Of a stretch of DNA of 64,000 nt, positions 34,654 to 42,662 are shown piece by piece. This DNA comes from an uncultured Eubacteriales bacterium (lineage in GTDB: Bacteria > Bacillota > Clostridia > Oscillospirales > Acutalibacteraceae), in NCBI GenBank assembly GCA_934486615.1, contig CAKSQO010000001.1:124001-188000 (forward strand). The letters run 5' to 3'. The position numbers were made by a program, and so were the translations under genes. The notes under the pieces are model-generated. The model ran no database searches and was not told the DNA's origin. It saw nothing but the letters and a program-made list of their open reading frames with translations. Position 1 is the stretch's first letter, and each line of letters begins with the position of its first letter.

Positions 34654-35453
34654 AGGCGCTGCAACGCATACTTTTTGCCGTCGTGCTGCTGTTTCTCTAC
34701 GCTCCGCTGCTGATAATGGTGTTCTTCTCGTTCAACGCGGGGCGCAGCACTTCGGTATTCACGGGCTTTTCGCTCAAATGGTACGCCGAGCTGTTCAACG
34801 ACAGCGCGACTATCACCGCTCTGAAAAACACGCTTATCCTCGCCGTCAGCTCCGCGCTAATTGCTACGGTGCTCGGCACGCTTGCGGCGGTCGGTATCTT
34901 CCATATGCGCTCTAAATTTATGAAGAGCGCGACTATGACCGTCACCAACATCCCGATGATGAATCCCGACATTGTCACGGGCGTTTCGATGATGCTGCTG
35001 TTCATCTTCGCCGCAAAGCTGCTCGGCCTTTCTTCGTCGCTCAGCTTTGTGACTCTGCTTATAGCGCACGTCACGTTCAACCTGCCTTACGTTATTCTCA
35101 ACGTCTTGCCGAAGCTGCGTCAGACCGATCGCCACCTTTCCGAAGCGGCGGAGGATCTTGGCTGCACGCCCGTGCAGTCATTCTTCAAGGTCGTGCTGCC
35201 GTCCATCTCTTCGGGAGTTGTGACGGGTATGATGATGGCGTTTACGCTGTCGCTTGATGACTTTGTCATCAGCTATTTCACAAGCGGACCCGATTTCCAG
35301 ACCCTGCCGCTGAGAATATTCTCGATGACGAAAAAAACAGTAAAGCCCGATATGTACGCCATGTCGAGCATAATATTCTTTACGGTGCTTGTTCTGCTTG
35401 TAATCATCAACCTCGCTCAGTCTAAGAGTGAGAAAGAAATGAGGAGGAAATAA
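34650..35453 (+). CDS. potC: polyamine ABC transporter permease
   Basis: 267 residues, about six membrane helices, opening with LQRILFAVVLLFLYAPLLIM and carrying the EAA loop EAAEDLGCTPVQSFFKVVLP. It pairs with PotB to form the channel. ATGA overlap with potB; the AGGAGG near its 3' end serves potD. Confidence 0.93.
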   Translation: MKALQRILFAVVLLFLYAPLLIMVFFSFNAGRSTSVFTGFSLKWYAELFNDSATITALKNTLILAVSSALIATVLGTLAAVGIFHMRSKFMKSATMTVTNIPMMNPDIVTGVSMMLLFIFAAKLLGLSSSLSFVTLLIAHVTFNLPYVILNVLPKLRQTDRHLSEAAEDLGCTPVQSFFKVVLPSISSGVVTGMMMAFTLSLDDFVISYFTSGPDFQTLPLRIFSMTKKTVKPDMYAMSSIIFFTVLVLLVIINLAQSKSEKEMRRK

Positions 35454-35456
35454 AAG

Positions 35457-36566
35457 TTGAAAAGATTTTTATCACTTATCGCCGCGGTCATAACGGCCGT
35501 CACGTTTGTTTCATTCAGCGGCTGCGGATCAAACAATGATACTGTCAGCAATCTGCGCGGCAAGTATGACAAGTCGCTCGCGGGAACTACGCTCAATGTT
35601 TTTAACTGGGGCGAGTATATTTCCGACGGCGGCGAAGGTTCTCTCGACGTTATCAAGGCGTTTGAGAACCTTACGGGCATCAAGGTCAACTACAGCTACT
35701 ACGAGAGTAACGAGTCGATGTATGCCAAGCTCAAGACCGGCGCCGTGTCCTATGACATCATAATCCCGTCGGATTATATGATTCAGCGCCTCATTTCCGA
35801 AGATATGCTGTCTGAAATCGACGTTAGCAAGCTGTCAAACTACGACCTTATCGACAGCAACTACAAGGGACTTTACTTCGACCCCGACGAAAAATATTCC
35901 GTTGTTTATAACATCGGTATGGTCGGACTTATCTATAACACTGAGCTTGTCAGCGGAAAGGTCGACAGCTGGAGCGCTCTTTGGGACGAGAAATACAAGG
36001 ATCAGATTTTGACCTTCAACAATTCCCGCGATGCGTTTGCGCTTGCACAGTTCCTGCTCGGGATTGACCTCAACACGACCGACAAGGCTGACTGGGATAG
36101 GGCAGCCAAAAAGCTCAAGGAGCAGAACAAGGTGCTGCAGGGTCGTGTTATGGACGAAGTGTTCAACAAAATGGAGAGCGGCGAGGCGGCTCTTGCGCCG
36201 TACTACGCGGGTGACTATCTGACGATGAAGGATGAGAATGACAGCCTTGCTTTCGTTTATCCGAAGGAGGGTGTCAATGAGTTCGTCGACTCCATTTGTA
36301 TACCGAAGAACTGCGCCAACTACGAGGCTGCGATGATGTTCATCAACTATATGCTCGAGCCCGAGGTCGCAAAGGCCAACGCCGAGTACATCTGCTACGC
36401 GACTCCGAACACAGCTGTCAGGGACGACCCCGATTATGCATTCTACAAGAACGAGATTCTCTATCCCAATGAGGACAAGAAGCCCAAAACTCAGTTCTTC
36501 CACGACATTGACAGCGACACCAGAAGCTACTTTGAGAGCCTTTGGGAGGACGTTGTTCAGTCCTAA
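35457..36566 (+). CDS. potD: polyamine-binding lipoprotein
   Basis: 369 residues. Signal peptide with lipobox (LSLIAAVITAVTFVSF then SGCGSNND), so the binding protein is lipid-anchored outside the cell. The mature part opens with LNVFNWGEYISD, the usual PotD/PotF beginning whose Trp and Tyr residues line the polyamine pocket. Whether it prefers spermidine or putrescine cannot be decided. TTG start at 35457 with AGGAGG upstream. Ends the pot operon before a strong terminator. Confidence 0.93.
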   Translation: MKRFLSLIAAVITAVTFVSFSGCGSNNDTVSNLRGKYDKSLAGTTLNVFNWGEYISDGGEGSLDVIKAFENLTGIKVNYSYYESNESMYAKLKTGAVSYDIIIPSDYMIQRLISEDMLSEIDVSKLSNYDLIDSNYKGLYFDPDEKYSVVYNIGMVGLIYNTELVSGKVDSWSALWDEKYKDQILTFNNSRDAFALAQFLLGIDLNTTDKADWDRAAKKLKEQNKVLQGRVMDEVFNKMESGEAALAPYYAGDYLTMKDENDSLAFVYPKEGVNEFVDSICIPKNCANYEAAMMFINYMLEPEVAKANAEYICYATPNTAVRDDPDYAFYKNEILYPNEDKKPKTQFFHDIDSDTRSYFESLWEDVVQS

Positions 36567-36585
36567 TCTGCTTGGATTTAATTCT

Positions 36586-36624
36586 AAAAACCGTCGAGCG
36601 CAAATTAAGTGTTCGGCGGTTTTT
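36586..36624 (+). terminator. potABCD terminator
   Basis: AAAAACCGTCGA (36586-36597) and TCGGCGGTTTTT (36613-36624) form a 12-bp stem with a single G-U pair; the T-run is built into the descending arm. Confidence 0.93.
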
Positions 36625-36757
36625 GCTGTTTACATTTTGTCGGAAATATGGTAAAATTGTGCAGAAAAAGTCGATTATTTCACATGATTATCGCATTTTA
36701 TGCAGGCTGCACGACTTTAAGGAAAATGCACGGCTTCAAAGGAGAGTTGTATTTACG

Positions 36758-38116
36758 TTGGAGAGAGAATCGTTTAAATCACGGCTCGGATTTTTGCTTG
36801 TCAGCGCGGGATGCGCCGTCGGAATAGGCAACGTATGGAGGTTCCCGTTTGTTGTCGGGCAAAACGGCGGCGGTCTGTTCGTGCTGCTTTATCTGATAAT
36901 GCTCGTCATAATGGGCCTGCCGGTGCTCACGATGGAGCTTGCCGTCGGCCGAGCAAGCAAAAAGAGTGCGGTGCTCGCGTATAAGGCGCTCGAAAAGCCA
37001 AAATCAAAATGGCACATTCACGGCTGGTTTGCAATAATCGGCTGCTACATATTGATGATGTTTTACACCACTGTCTCTGGCTGGATGCTTAACTACTTCG
37101 TCAAGTTCGCAAGCGGCACGTTCACTCACTCGATGGACTCGGCTGCGTGCGGCAAGGTGTTCTCCGATATGCTCGCAAACCCTGCCGAAATGGGGCTTTG
37201 GACGGCCGTTACCGTCGTTGCGGGTATTCTGATTTGCAGCTTCGGTGTGCAAAAGGGGCTTGAACGCGTCAGCAAGGTGATGATGACCTCACTTATCTTG
37301 CTCATTTTTGTGCTTGTCGTGCACAGTATGACCCTTTCGGGCGCTAAGGAGGGCTTGAGTTTCTATCTCGTGCCTGATTTTAACCGCGTAAAAGAGGTCG
37401 GCGTAGGCAACGTCATCGCCGCCGCAATGAACCAGTCGTTCTTTACGCTGAGTCTCGGAATTGCCGCAATGGAAATATTCGGCAGCTATATGAGCCGCGA
37501 CAACACGCTTCTGAGCGAGGGCGCGCGCATTTGCGGGCTTGACACATTCGTCGCAGTCGCAGCGGGGCTTATCATTTTCCCTGCCTGCTTCAGCTACGGC
37601 GTCGAGGTCGACGCAGGTCCGAGCCTGATATTCGTAACACTGCCCAACGTCTTTGTAAATATGGCGGGAGGCCGCATTTGGGGCTCCCTGTTTTTCCTGT
37701 TTATGACGTTCGCCTCGTTTTCAACGGTCATCGCCGTGTTTGAGAACATTATGGCATCGTGTATGGATAACTTCGGTTGGAGCAGAAAGAAAGCGTCTGT
37801 TATAAACGGCGTGCTTATTCTGCTGCTCAGTGTGCCGTGTGTGCTCGGCTACAATGTACTCAGCGGTGTGCACCTCATCGGCGGCAGGGATATTCTTGAC
37901 ACCGAAGACTTCCTCGTCAGCAATATCCTGCTCCCGCTCGGCTCGCTCGTTTACCTGCTGTTCTGCGTTACGCGCTGCGGCTGGGGCTTCGTAAATTATC
38001 AGAAAGAGACAAACCTCGGCAAGGGAATAAAAGTCCCGACGTGGGCAAAGTGGTACTTTCTGATAGTTCTGCCCATACTCATTCTTGCAATTTTTGTAAT
38101 CGGACTTATCGGCTGA
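36758..38116 (+). CDS. sodium-dependent transporter, NSS (SNF) family
   Basis: 452 residues with about 11-12 membrane segments. The helix-1 signature AGCAVGIGNVWRFPFVVGQNGGG is the sodium/substrate-binding unwound region of neurotransmitter:sodium symporters (LeuT, MhsT). Bacterial members import amino acids, often hydrophobic or aromatic; the substrate is not predictable here. TTG at 36758 is chosen because AAAGGAGAG lies 11 nt upstream and the following residues match the family start; earlier in-frame codons fall within the pot terminator. Confidence 0.9.
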   Translation: MERESFKSRLGFLLVSAGCAVGIGNVWRFPFVVGQNGGGLFVLLYLIMLVIMGLPVLTMELAVGRASKKSAVLAYKALEKPKSKWHIHGWFAIIGCYILMMFYTTVSGWMLNYFVKFASGTFTHSMDSAACGKVFSDMLANPAEMGLWTAVTVVAGILICSFGVQKGLERVSKVMMTSLILLIFVLVVHSMTLSGAKEGLSFYLVPDFNRVKEVGVGNVIAAAMNQSFFTLSLGIAAMEIFGSYMSRDNTLLSEGARICGLDTFVAVAAGLIIFPACFSYGVEVDAGPSLIFVTLPNVFVNMAGGRIWGSLFFLFMTFASFSTVIAVFENIMASCMDNFGWSRKKASVINGVLILLLSVPCVLGYNVLSGVHLIGGRDILDTEDFLVSNILLPLGSLVYLLFCVTRCGWGFVNYQKETNLGKGIKVPTWAKWYFLIVLPILILAIFVIGLIG

Positions 38117-38300
38117 TTGAGAGTGAATATAAGTAAAGAGCGGACGAGTGAAGTGCTATAATTTTTGACAATACAATATACCTAACAGATGACAGCCCGC
38201 ACAAATGCTGAAAATCAGCATCTGAGCGGGCTTCATTCATACGTAAAACCACCGTAATCGGCGCTTTTTGCGGTCAATGTTATGCGCGGATTTTGCATCT
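38117..38300. other. intergenic region after the NSS gene
   Basis: No gene seen. TGCTATAAT (38154-38162) has the form of an extended -10 but no -35. It is followed by the hairpin at 38194-38232. Whether this is merely the NSS terminator or a short independent RNA is open. Confidence 0.4.
38194..38234 (+). terminator. two-tier hairpin, probable terminator of the NSS gene
   Basis: AGCCCGC (38194-38200) pairs with GCGGGCT (38226-38232) and encloses a second stem ATGCTGA/TCAGCAT with an AAA loop. The downstream T-run (TTCATTC) is weak. Confidence 0.6.
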
Positions 38301-38337
38301 GCTTTCGCTTGACACCCACGAAAGCAGTTGATATAAT
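38301..38337 (+). promoter_or_regulatory. rhaBAD promoter with overlapping inverted repeat
   Basis: Perfect TTGACA (38309-38314), 17-nt spacer and TATAAT (38332-38337). The -35 lies inside an inverted repeat GCTTTCG (38301-38307) and CGAAAGC (38319-38325), a candidate repressor site; a consensus promoter for an inducible operon implies repression. No rhamnose regulator is encoded beside the operon. Confidence 0.85.
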
Positions 38338-38359
38338 ACAATACATACGGATACATGTC

Positions 38360-38387
38360 GTTTTGCACCCGGTTGAGGCTGCAAAAC
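38360..38387 (+). promoter_or_regulatory. inverted repeat in the rhaB leader
   Basis: GTTTTGCA (38360-38367) and TGCAAAAC (38380-38387) are exact reverse complements separated by 12 nt, between the promoter and the rhaB ribosome-binding site (GGGGG, 38394-38398). It may be an operator in DNA or a hairpin in RNA. Confidence 0.6.
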
Positions 38388-38397
38388 TTCAACGGGG

Positions 38398-39681
38398 GTG
38401 TTGAATATCAGAAGATTTCTTGCAATAGATATCGGCGCTTCTTCGGGTCGGCATATTGTCGGCTGGCACGAGGGCGGCGAGATAAAAACCAAGGAAGTCT
38501 ACCGTTTCAAAAACAGTGTGCATAAGCTTGACGGCCATCTTGTGTGGGACATAAATTCGCTCGTTTCGGAGGTTAAAACCGGCATTGCCGCCGCCAAAGA
38601 AGAGTTCAGCAACATTATCAGTCTTTCTGTCGATACCTGGGGTGTTGATTACGTCCTGCTCGACGGCGACAGGGAATTGACTCCCGCTTACGCTTATCGA
38701 GACGGCAGGACCGATGCGGTCATCGACGAAGTTCATTCGCTTATGCCGTTTGAAGAGCTTTACCGCCGCACGGGAATACAGTTTCAGCCGTTCAACACGG
38801 TCTATCAGCTTTTTGCCGACCTTAAAGCAGGCAGACTTGACAAGGCGAGCGACTTCCTGCTTATGCCCGAGTATCTGCTGTGGAAGCTCTGCGGAGTAAA
38901 GTCGCACGAGTACACCAATGCCACCACGGGCGGTATGGTCAGCGCCGAGACAGGCGCGTTCGACATCGAGATAATCAAAGCGCTCGGCTTGCCCAAAAGG
39001 CTGTTCTGTACGCTTCAAAAGCCGGGTACGGTAATCGGTGAATATGAAGGAATCAAGTGCGTGCTGTGCGCTACCCACGATACGGCCTCGGCGGTGGAGG
39101 GCATCCCTATGGAAGGAAGCTCCCCCTATATTTCAAGCGGAACATGGTCGCTCTTGGGCGTAAAAACGCCGAAACCCATCACGGACGAGTCCAGCCGTGC
39201 CGCCAACTACTCCAACGAGGGCGGAGTAGGCTGCAACCGCTATCAGAAAAACATCATGGGAATGTGGCTGATAAACCGTTTGCGCGACGAGCTTTGCCCC
39301 GATAAGACGTTCTCCGACATCGTTGCCGAAGCGCAGCAAAGCCGTTTTGACGCGACTGTTGACGCAGACTCGCCCGACTTCCTTGCACCTGAGAGCATGA
39401 AAGCCGCTTTCGACGCAGCTCTTGCGGAAAAACCGCAAAGCTGTGGCGACTATTTCCGCTGCGCTTACCGCAGCCTTGCACTCAGCTATAAAAAAGCGCT
39501 CGGCGAGCTTGAGGTCAACACAGGAAAGCAATACGACGAGCTTTATATAGTCGGTGGAGGAGCCAAAAACACTTTCCTTAACACGCTGACGGCCGAACTG
39601 ACGGGAAAACGCGTTATCGCTCTGCCGATTGAAGCAACGGCCATCGGAAATCTTAAAATTCAAATGGAGGCAGACAAATGA
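38398..39681 (+). CDS. rhaB: rhamnulokinase
   Basis: Phosphorylates L-rhamnulose at C1. 427 residues as drawn. FGGY-kinase features: FLAIDIGASSGRHIVGW at the N-terminus, VDTWGVDYVLLD, YISSGTWSLLGV and the C-terminal IVGGGAKNTFLN nucleotide-binding motif. The start is unsettled: GTG 38398 and TTG 38401 sit on or beside the GGGGGTG Shine-Dalgarno, too close for normal initiation, while an in-frame ATC at 38407 has ideal spacing and would give the usual N-terminus. It overlaps rhaA by four bases. Confidence 0.93.
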   Translation: MLNIRRFLAIDIGASSGRHIVGWHEGGEIKTKEVYRFKNSVHKLDGHLVWDINSLVSEVKTGIAAAKEEFSNIISLSVDTWGVDYVLLDGDRELTPAYAYRDGRTDAVIDEVHSLMPFEELYRRTGIQFQPFNTVYQLFADLKAGRLDKASDFLLMPEYLLWKLCGVKSHEYTNATTGGMVSAETGAFDIEIIKALGLPKRLFCTLQKPGTVIGEYEGIKCVLCATHDTASAVEGIPMEGSSPYISSGTWSLLGVKTPKPITDESSRAANYSNEGGVGCNRYQKNIMGMWLINRLRDELCPDKTFSDIVAEAQQSRFDATVDADSPDFLAPESMKAAFDAALAEKPQSCGDYFRCAYRSLALSYKKALGELEVNTGKQYDELYIVGGGAKNTFLNTLTAELTGKRVIALPIEATAIGNLKIQMEADK

Positions 39682-40928
39682 GTTATTCGGACGCAAAGGC
39701 GGCCTACGCCGCTGTGGGAATCGACACCGACGCCGCGATAAAGCGGCTGAAAGACGCGCCTGTGTCGCTGCACTGCTGGCAGGGCGATGATGTGCGCGGC
39801 TTTGATACCGACCCGAGCAAGCCCCTGACAGGAGGAATCCAGACGACGGGAAGCTATCCGGGACGTGCGCGCACACCAGAGGAACTAATGGCGGATATTG
39901 AGCAGGTGCTGAAGCTTTGCCCGGGCACAAAGAAGCTGAACCTCCACGCAAGCTATGCGATTTTCGCCCCCGGGGAGTGGGTGGACCGCGACAAGCTTGA
40001 GCCTAAGCATTTCGCCCCGTGGGTCGAGTTCTGCAAGAAGCATGGCCTCGGCGCTGATTTTAACCCGACTTTCTTTTCACACCCGAAGTGCGATCCGCTG
40101 ACGCTCTCAAGCCCGAACGAGGAGACGCGCCGCTTCTGGGTCGAGCACGGCAGGGCGTGCGTGCGTATATCGCAGTACCTCGCCGATGAGCTCGGTCAGG
40201 TGTGTACAATGAACATATGGACAGGCGACGGATTTAAGGACATTCCCGCCGATCGGCTGGGGCCGAGAATGCGCTATAAGCAGTCCATCGACGAAATTCT
40301 CTCCGAGCCGTTTGACTTTGCCAAGGTCAAGCCTTGCGTCGAGAGTAAGGTGTTCGGTATCGGAGTGGAGAGCTACACCGTGGGCAGCGCGGAATTTTCC
40401 CTGAGCTACGCCGCTATGAACCGTGATAAGTGCATCCCGCTTATGGATAACGGCCACTATCACCCGACCGAGGTCGTCAGCGATAAGATTCCCGCACTGC
40501 TCGCGTTTTTCCCTGAAATCGCGCTGCACGTTACTCGCCCTGTCCGTTGGGATTCCGATCATGTCGTGCTGTTTGACGATGAGACTAAGGAAATCTGCAA
40601 AGAAATCGTCCGCTGCGGCGGACTCGATGGCAGAGTGCATATTGCGCTCGACTACTTTGATGCCTCAGTCAACCGTATCGCCGCGTGGGTCACAGGCTTC
40701 CGCAACGTACAGAAGTCGCTGCTCAACGCACTGCTTACTCCCGATATGACGGCCGAGCAGAACGCAGGCGACTTTACATCGCTGCTTGTTCGTCAGGAGG
40801 AGCTCAAGACCTTGCCTTTCGGCGAGGTTTGGGCGGAATACTGCCGCGCAAACGGAGTGCCCGAGGACGGACAGTGGCTTTCGCTTGTGCGCGAATATGA
40901 GAAAAATGTTTTGGAGGCAAGAATATGA
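39678..40928 (+). CDS. rhaA: L-rhamnose isomerase
   Basis: Interconverts L-rhamnose and L-rhamnulose with Mn/Co-type metal ions. 416 residues, normal length. Recognisable blocks are SLHCWQGDDVRGFD, TGSYPGRARTPEEL, LNLHASYAIFAPGE, DFNPTFFSHPK and MDNGHYHPTEVVSDKI. RBS GGAGG precedes. ATGA overlaps with both rhaB and rhaD show tight operon coupling. Confidence 0.96.
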   Translation: MSYSDAKAAYAAVGIDTDAAIKRLKDAPVSLHCWQGDDVRGFDTDPSKPLTGGIQTTGSYPGRARTPEELMADIEQVLKLCPGTKKLNLHASYAIFAPGEWVDRDKLEPKHFAPWVEFCKKHGLGADFNPTFFSHPKCDPLTLSSPNEETRRFWVEHGRACVRISQYLADELGQVCTMNIWTGDGFKDIPADRLGPRMRYKQSIDEILSEPFDFAKVKPCVESKVFGIGVESYTVGSAEFSLSYAAMNRDKCIPLMDNGHYHPTEVVSDKIPALLAFFPEIALHVTRPVRWDSDHVVLFDDETKEICKEIVRCGGLDGRVHIALDYFDASVNRIAAWVTGFRNVQKSLLNALLTPDMTAEQNAGDFTSLLVRQEELKTLPFGEVWAEYCRANGVPEDGQWLSLVREYEKNVLEARI

Positions 40929-41740
40929 AGGACATTTTGACGGCACCGTGGCTGGTGGAAATGATACGTACCGTGACGAATATGTACGACCACGGCTGGG
41001 ACGAACGTAACGGCGGCAACGTCAGCCTTATGCTCTCTGCCGAGCAGGTGTCTGAATATGTTGATGTTGACAGCTGTATCCGTGAGCTGAAAACAGGCTT
41101 TACTTGCCCCGAGCTTAACGGCAAGATTTTTCTTGTTACCGGAACGGGCAAGTACTTTAAGAACGTACAATACGCGCCTGAGGTAAACCTCGGCCTCGTC
41201 CGTCTGACCGACGGCGGCGAGACCGCACGCCTGCTTTGGGGTTACAGCGACGGCGGACGCTTCACATCAGAGTTTCCGGCGCATATGATGAGCCACGCCG
41301 CACGCCTGAAAGTCGACGTCGACAACCGCGTGGTAATGCACTGTCACCCTGCAAATCTGCTCGCGATGACTTATGTTCACTCGCTTGACGAGCGCGCGTT
41401 TACCCGTACCCTGTGGCAGATGTGTACCGAGTGCATTGTTGTTTTTCCCGATGGTGTTAACATTCTGCCGTGGATGCTCTGCGGAACTAACGAAATCGGT
41501 GCTGCTACGGCGAAAAAGATGGCTGACGCCCGCCTTGTCGTTTGGTCGCAGCACGGAATTTACGGCGCAGGCAAAGATTTGGACGAGACCTTCGGCCTCA
41601 TAGAAACCGCCGAAAAGGCTGCTGAAATCTATATGAAGATTGCCCACCTGCCGCTTGTTACGACCATCAGAGACGATCAACTCAAAGAAATTGCCGAAGC
41701 TTTCGGTGTCGATTACCGCAAGGATTATCTCGATATATAA
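40925..41740 (+). CDS. rhaD: rhamnulose-1-phosphate aldolase
   Basis: Splits L-rhamnulose 1-phosphate into dihydroxyacetone phosphate and L-lactaldehyde. 271 residues, class II aldolase/adducin fold: RNGGNVSLML and FLVTGTGKYF for phosphate binding, and zinc ligands in MHCHPANLLAMTY with a later SQHGIYG. RBS TTGGAGG. No lactaldehyde reductase is visible nearby, so the fate of lactaldehyde (propanediol or lactate) is encoded elsewhere. Last gene of the operon. Confidence 0.96.
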   Translation: MKDILTAPWLVEMIRTVTNMYDHGWDERNGGNVSLMLSAEQVSEYVDVDSCIRELKTGFTCPELNGKIFLVTGTGKYFKNVQYAPEVNLGLVRLTDGGETARLLWGYSDGGRFTSEFPAHMMSHAARLKVDVDNRVVMHCHPANLLAMTYVHSLDERAFTRTLWQMCTECIVVFPDGVNILPWMLCGTNEIGAATAKKMADARLVVWSQHGIYGAGKDLDETFGLIETAEKAAEIYMKIAHLPLVTTIRDDQLKEIAEAFGVDYRKDYLDI

Positions 41741-41756
41741 GTATTACTTCAAAAGC

Positions 41757-41798
41757 ACACCCCGCCTCGATTATATCAGGCGGGGTGTAAAGTTTTGT
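41757..41798 (+). terminator. rhaBAD terminator
   Basis: ACACCCCGCCT (41757-41767) and AGGCGGGGTGT (41778-41788) form a perfect 11-bp stem with a 10-nt loop. The T-run follows after AAAG (TTTTGTTG), so it may work in both directions between the converging rhaD and lipoprotein genes. Confidence 0.85.
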
Positions 41799-41826
41799 TG
41801 TTTGAATTTTAATTGGAAGAAGGGCG

Positions 41827-42471
41827 CTACTTTAAAATAACTATCTCGGTGCAGTGAATTTGGCCCGGGTAGCTGTCGAGGACGTAGTCGGAGCTGACGA
41901 GAAGGGCAGAGCCCGCTTTGAGGTCGTCTTCGGTCGCTGACTTGCCGTCGGAAAAGGTTATCTTCGCATTGGCGGTGATGAGCGAGTAAAACTCACGTTC
42001 ATCGCACTGAAAGAACAGTCTGTCAGTCACGATGAAGCCGAAATGTGTGTCCTTCGGCTGCTTACCGTTCGGATATGTCAGACTTTCGGCTTTTGCAAGC
42101 AGCTCGTCGCCCGAGAGGGCGCAGACGTCGCTTTCGTTGTCAAAGTTAAGCATAAGCAGCTGCTTTTGGTCGACGGTGTACACTCTCACGCGATTGTACC
42201 CGCCCGAGCCTGTTTCGGGCAGTGCGTCGATTATCTGCTTATAGGTCGAGTTCGCCTTAATCGCCTTGACTTGCTCGCTTGTTATGTCAGCCACGGGCAT
42301 CAGCGAGCGGTCGACGCTGCGAAGTGAGTCGCTTACATCGGACTCCGACGGCTGCTTTGTGCCTGAAGCGACCGCCGAACTCGTGCTCGGCGTGATGCTG
42401 TCTTTGCACGAGCAAAGCACCGTCAAGGTCACCGCGCAGACGATGCACAGCAAAAATTTCAGCTTAAACAT
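41827..42471 (-). CDS. lipoprotein of unknown function
   Basis: 214 residues. Clear lipoprotein signal: KLKFLLCIVCAVTLTVL then the lipobox CSC, giving a lipidated Cys at about residue 20-22, followed by a Ser/Thr/Pro-rich linker and a domain with no motif I recognise (DNESDVCALSGDELL, HFGFIVTDRLFFQCDERE). RBS AAGGAGTG precedes the ATG. It converges on rhaD and has its own promoter and attenuated leader, so it is not part of the uronate operon. Confidence 0.8.
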   Translation of the reverse strand: MFKLKFLLCIVCAVTLTVLCSCKDSITPSTSSAVASGTKQPSESDVSDSLRSVDRSLMPVADITSEQVKAIKANSTYKQIIDALPETGSGGYNRVRVYTVDQKQLLMLNFDNESDVCALSGDELLAKAESLTYPNGKQPKDTHFGFIVTDRLFFQCDEREFYSLITANAKITFSDGKSATEDDLKAGSALLVSSDYVLDSYPGQIHCTEIVILK

Positions 42472-42490
42472 TCTAATCTCACACTCCTTA

Positions 42491-42523
42491 AAAACAAAAA
42501 AGCAGCCGATGAACTTCGGCCGC
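42491..42523 (-). terminator. intrinsic terminator in the leader of the lipoprotein gene
   Basis: On the minus strand GCGGCCGA (42523-42516) pairs with TCGGCTGC (42509-42502), eight pairs with one G-U, followed by TTTTTTGTTTT. It ends immediately before the RBS (AAGGAGTG, about 42490-42483) of the lipoprotein gene and about 60 nt after its promoter, so it acts as an attenuator rather than a gene-end terminator. Confidence 0.75.
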
Positions 42524-42582
42524 CGTTAAACGCATATTCGGCAACCTGATAACTCGCTTGCGTGTATGGGCATGCCTTATCT
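42524..42582 (-). promoter_or_regulatory. 5' leader of the lipoprotein gene, candidate riboswitch-like region
   Basis: The roughly 60-nt RNA before the terminator can form GATAA (42581-42577) paired with TTATC (42552-42548) around an inner region containing GGCATGCC, and a second stem GCCG/CGGC whose CGGC arm overlaps the terminator's ascending arm. These are mutually exclusive structures, as in transcription attenuation. No known riboswitch consensus is recognised. Confidence 0.45.
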
Positions 42583-42588
42583 GTTCTT

Positions 42589-42617
42589 ATTATAAACTAA
42601 AATACGTAATTTTGCAA
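42589..42617 (-). promoter_or_regulatory. lipoprotein gene promoter
   Basis: On the minus strand TTGCAA (42617-42612), 17-nt spacer, TATAAT (42594-42589). The -35 box lies at the end of the kdgK terminator. Confidence 0.75.
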
Positions 42618-42662
42618 ACAAAAATCGGTTTGAGTATTTTTCCTCAAAACCGATTTTTGTTT
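42618..42662 (-). terminator. terminator of the uronate operon
   Basis: A long stem directly after the kdgK stop codon: ACAAAAATCGGTTTTGAG and its partner across the loop pair over about 17 bp with one unpaired A. Flanking T and A runs make it likely to work in both directions. Confidence 0.9.
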
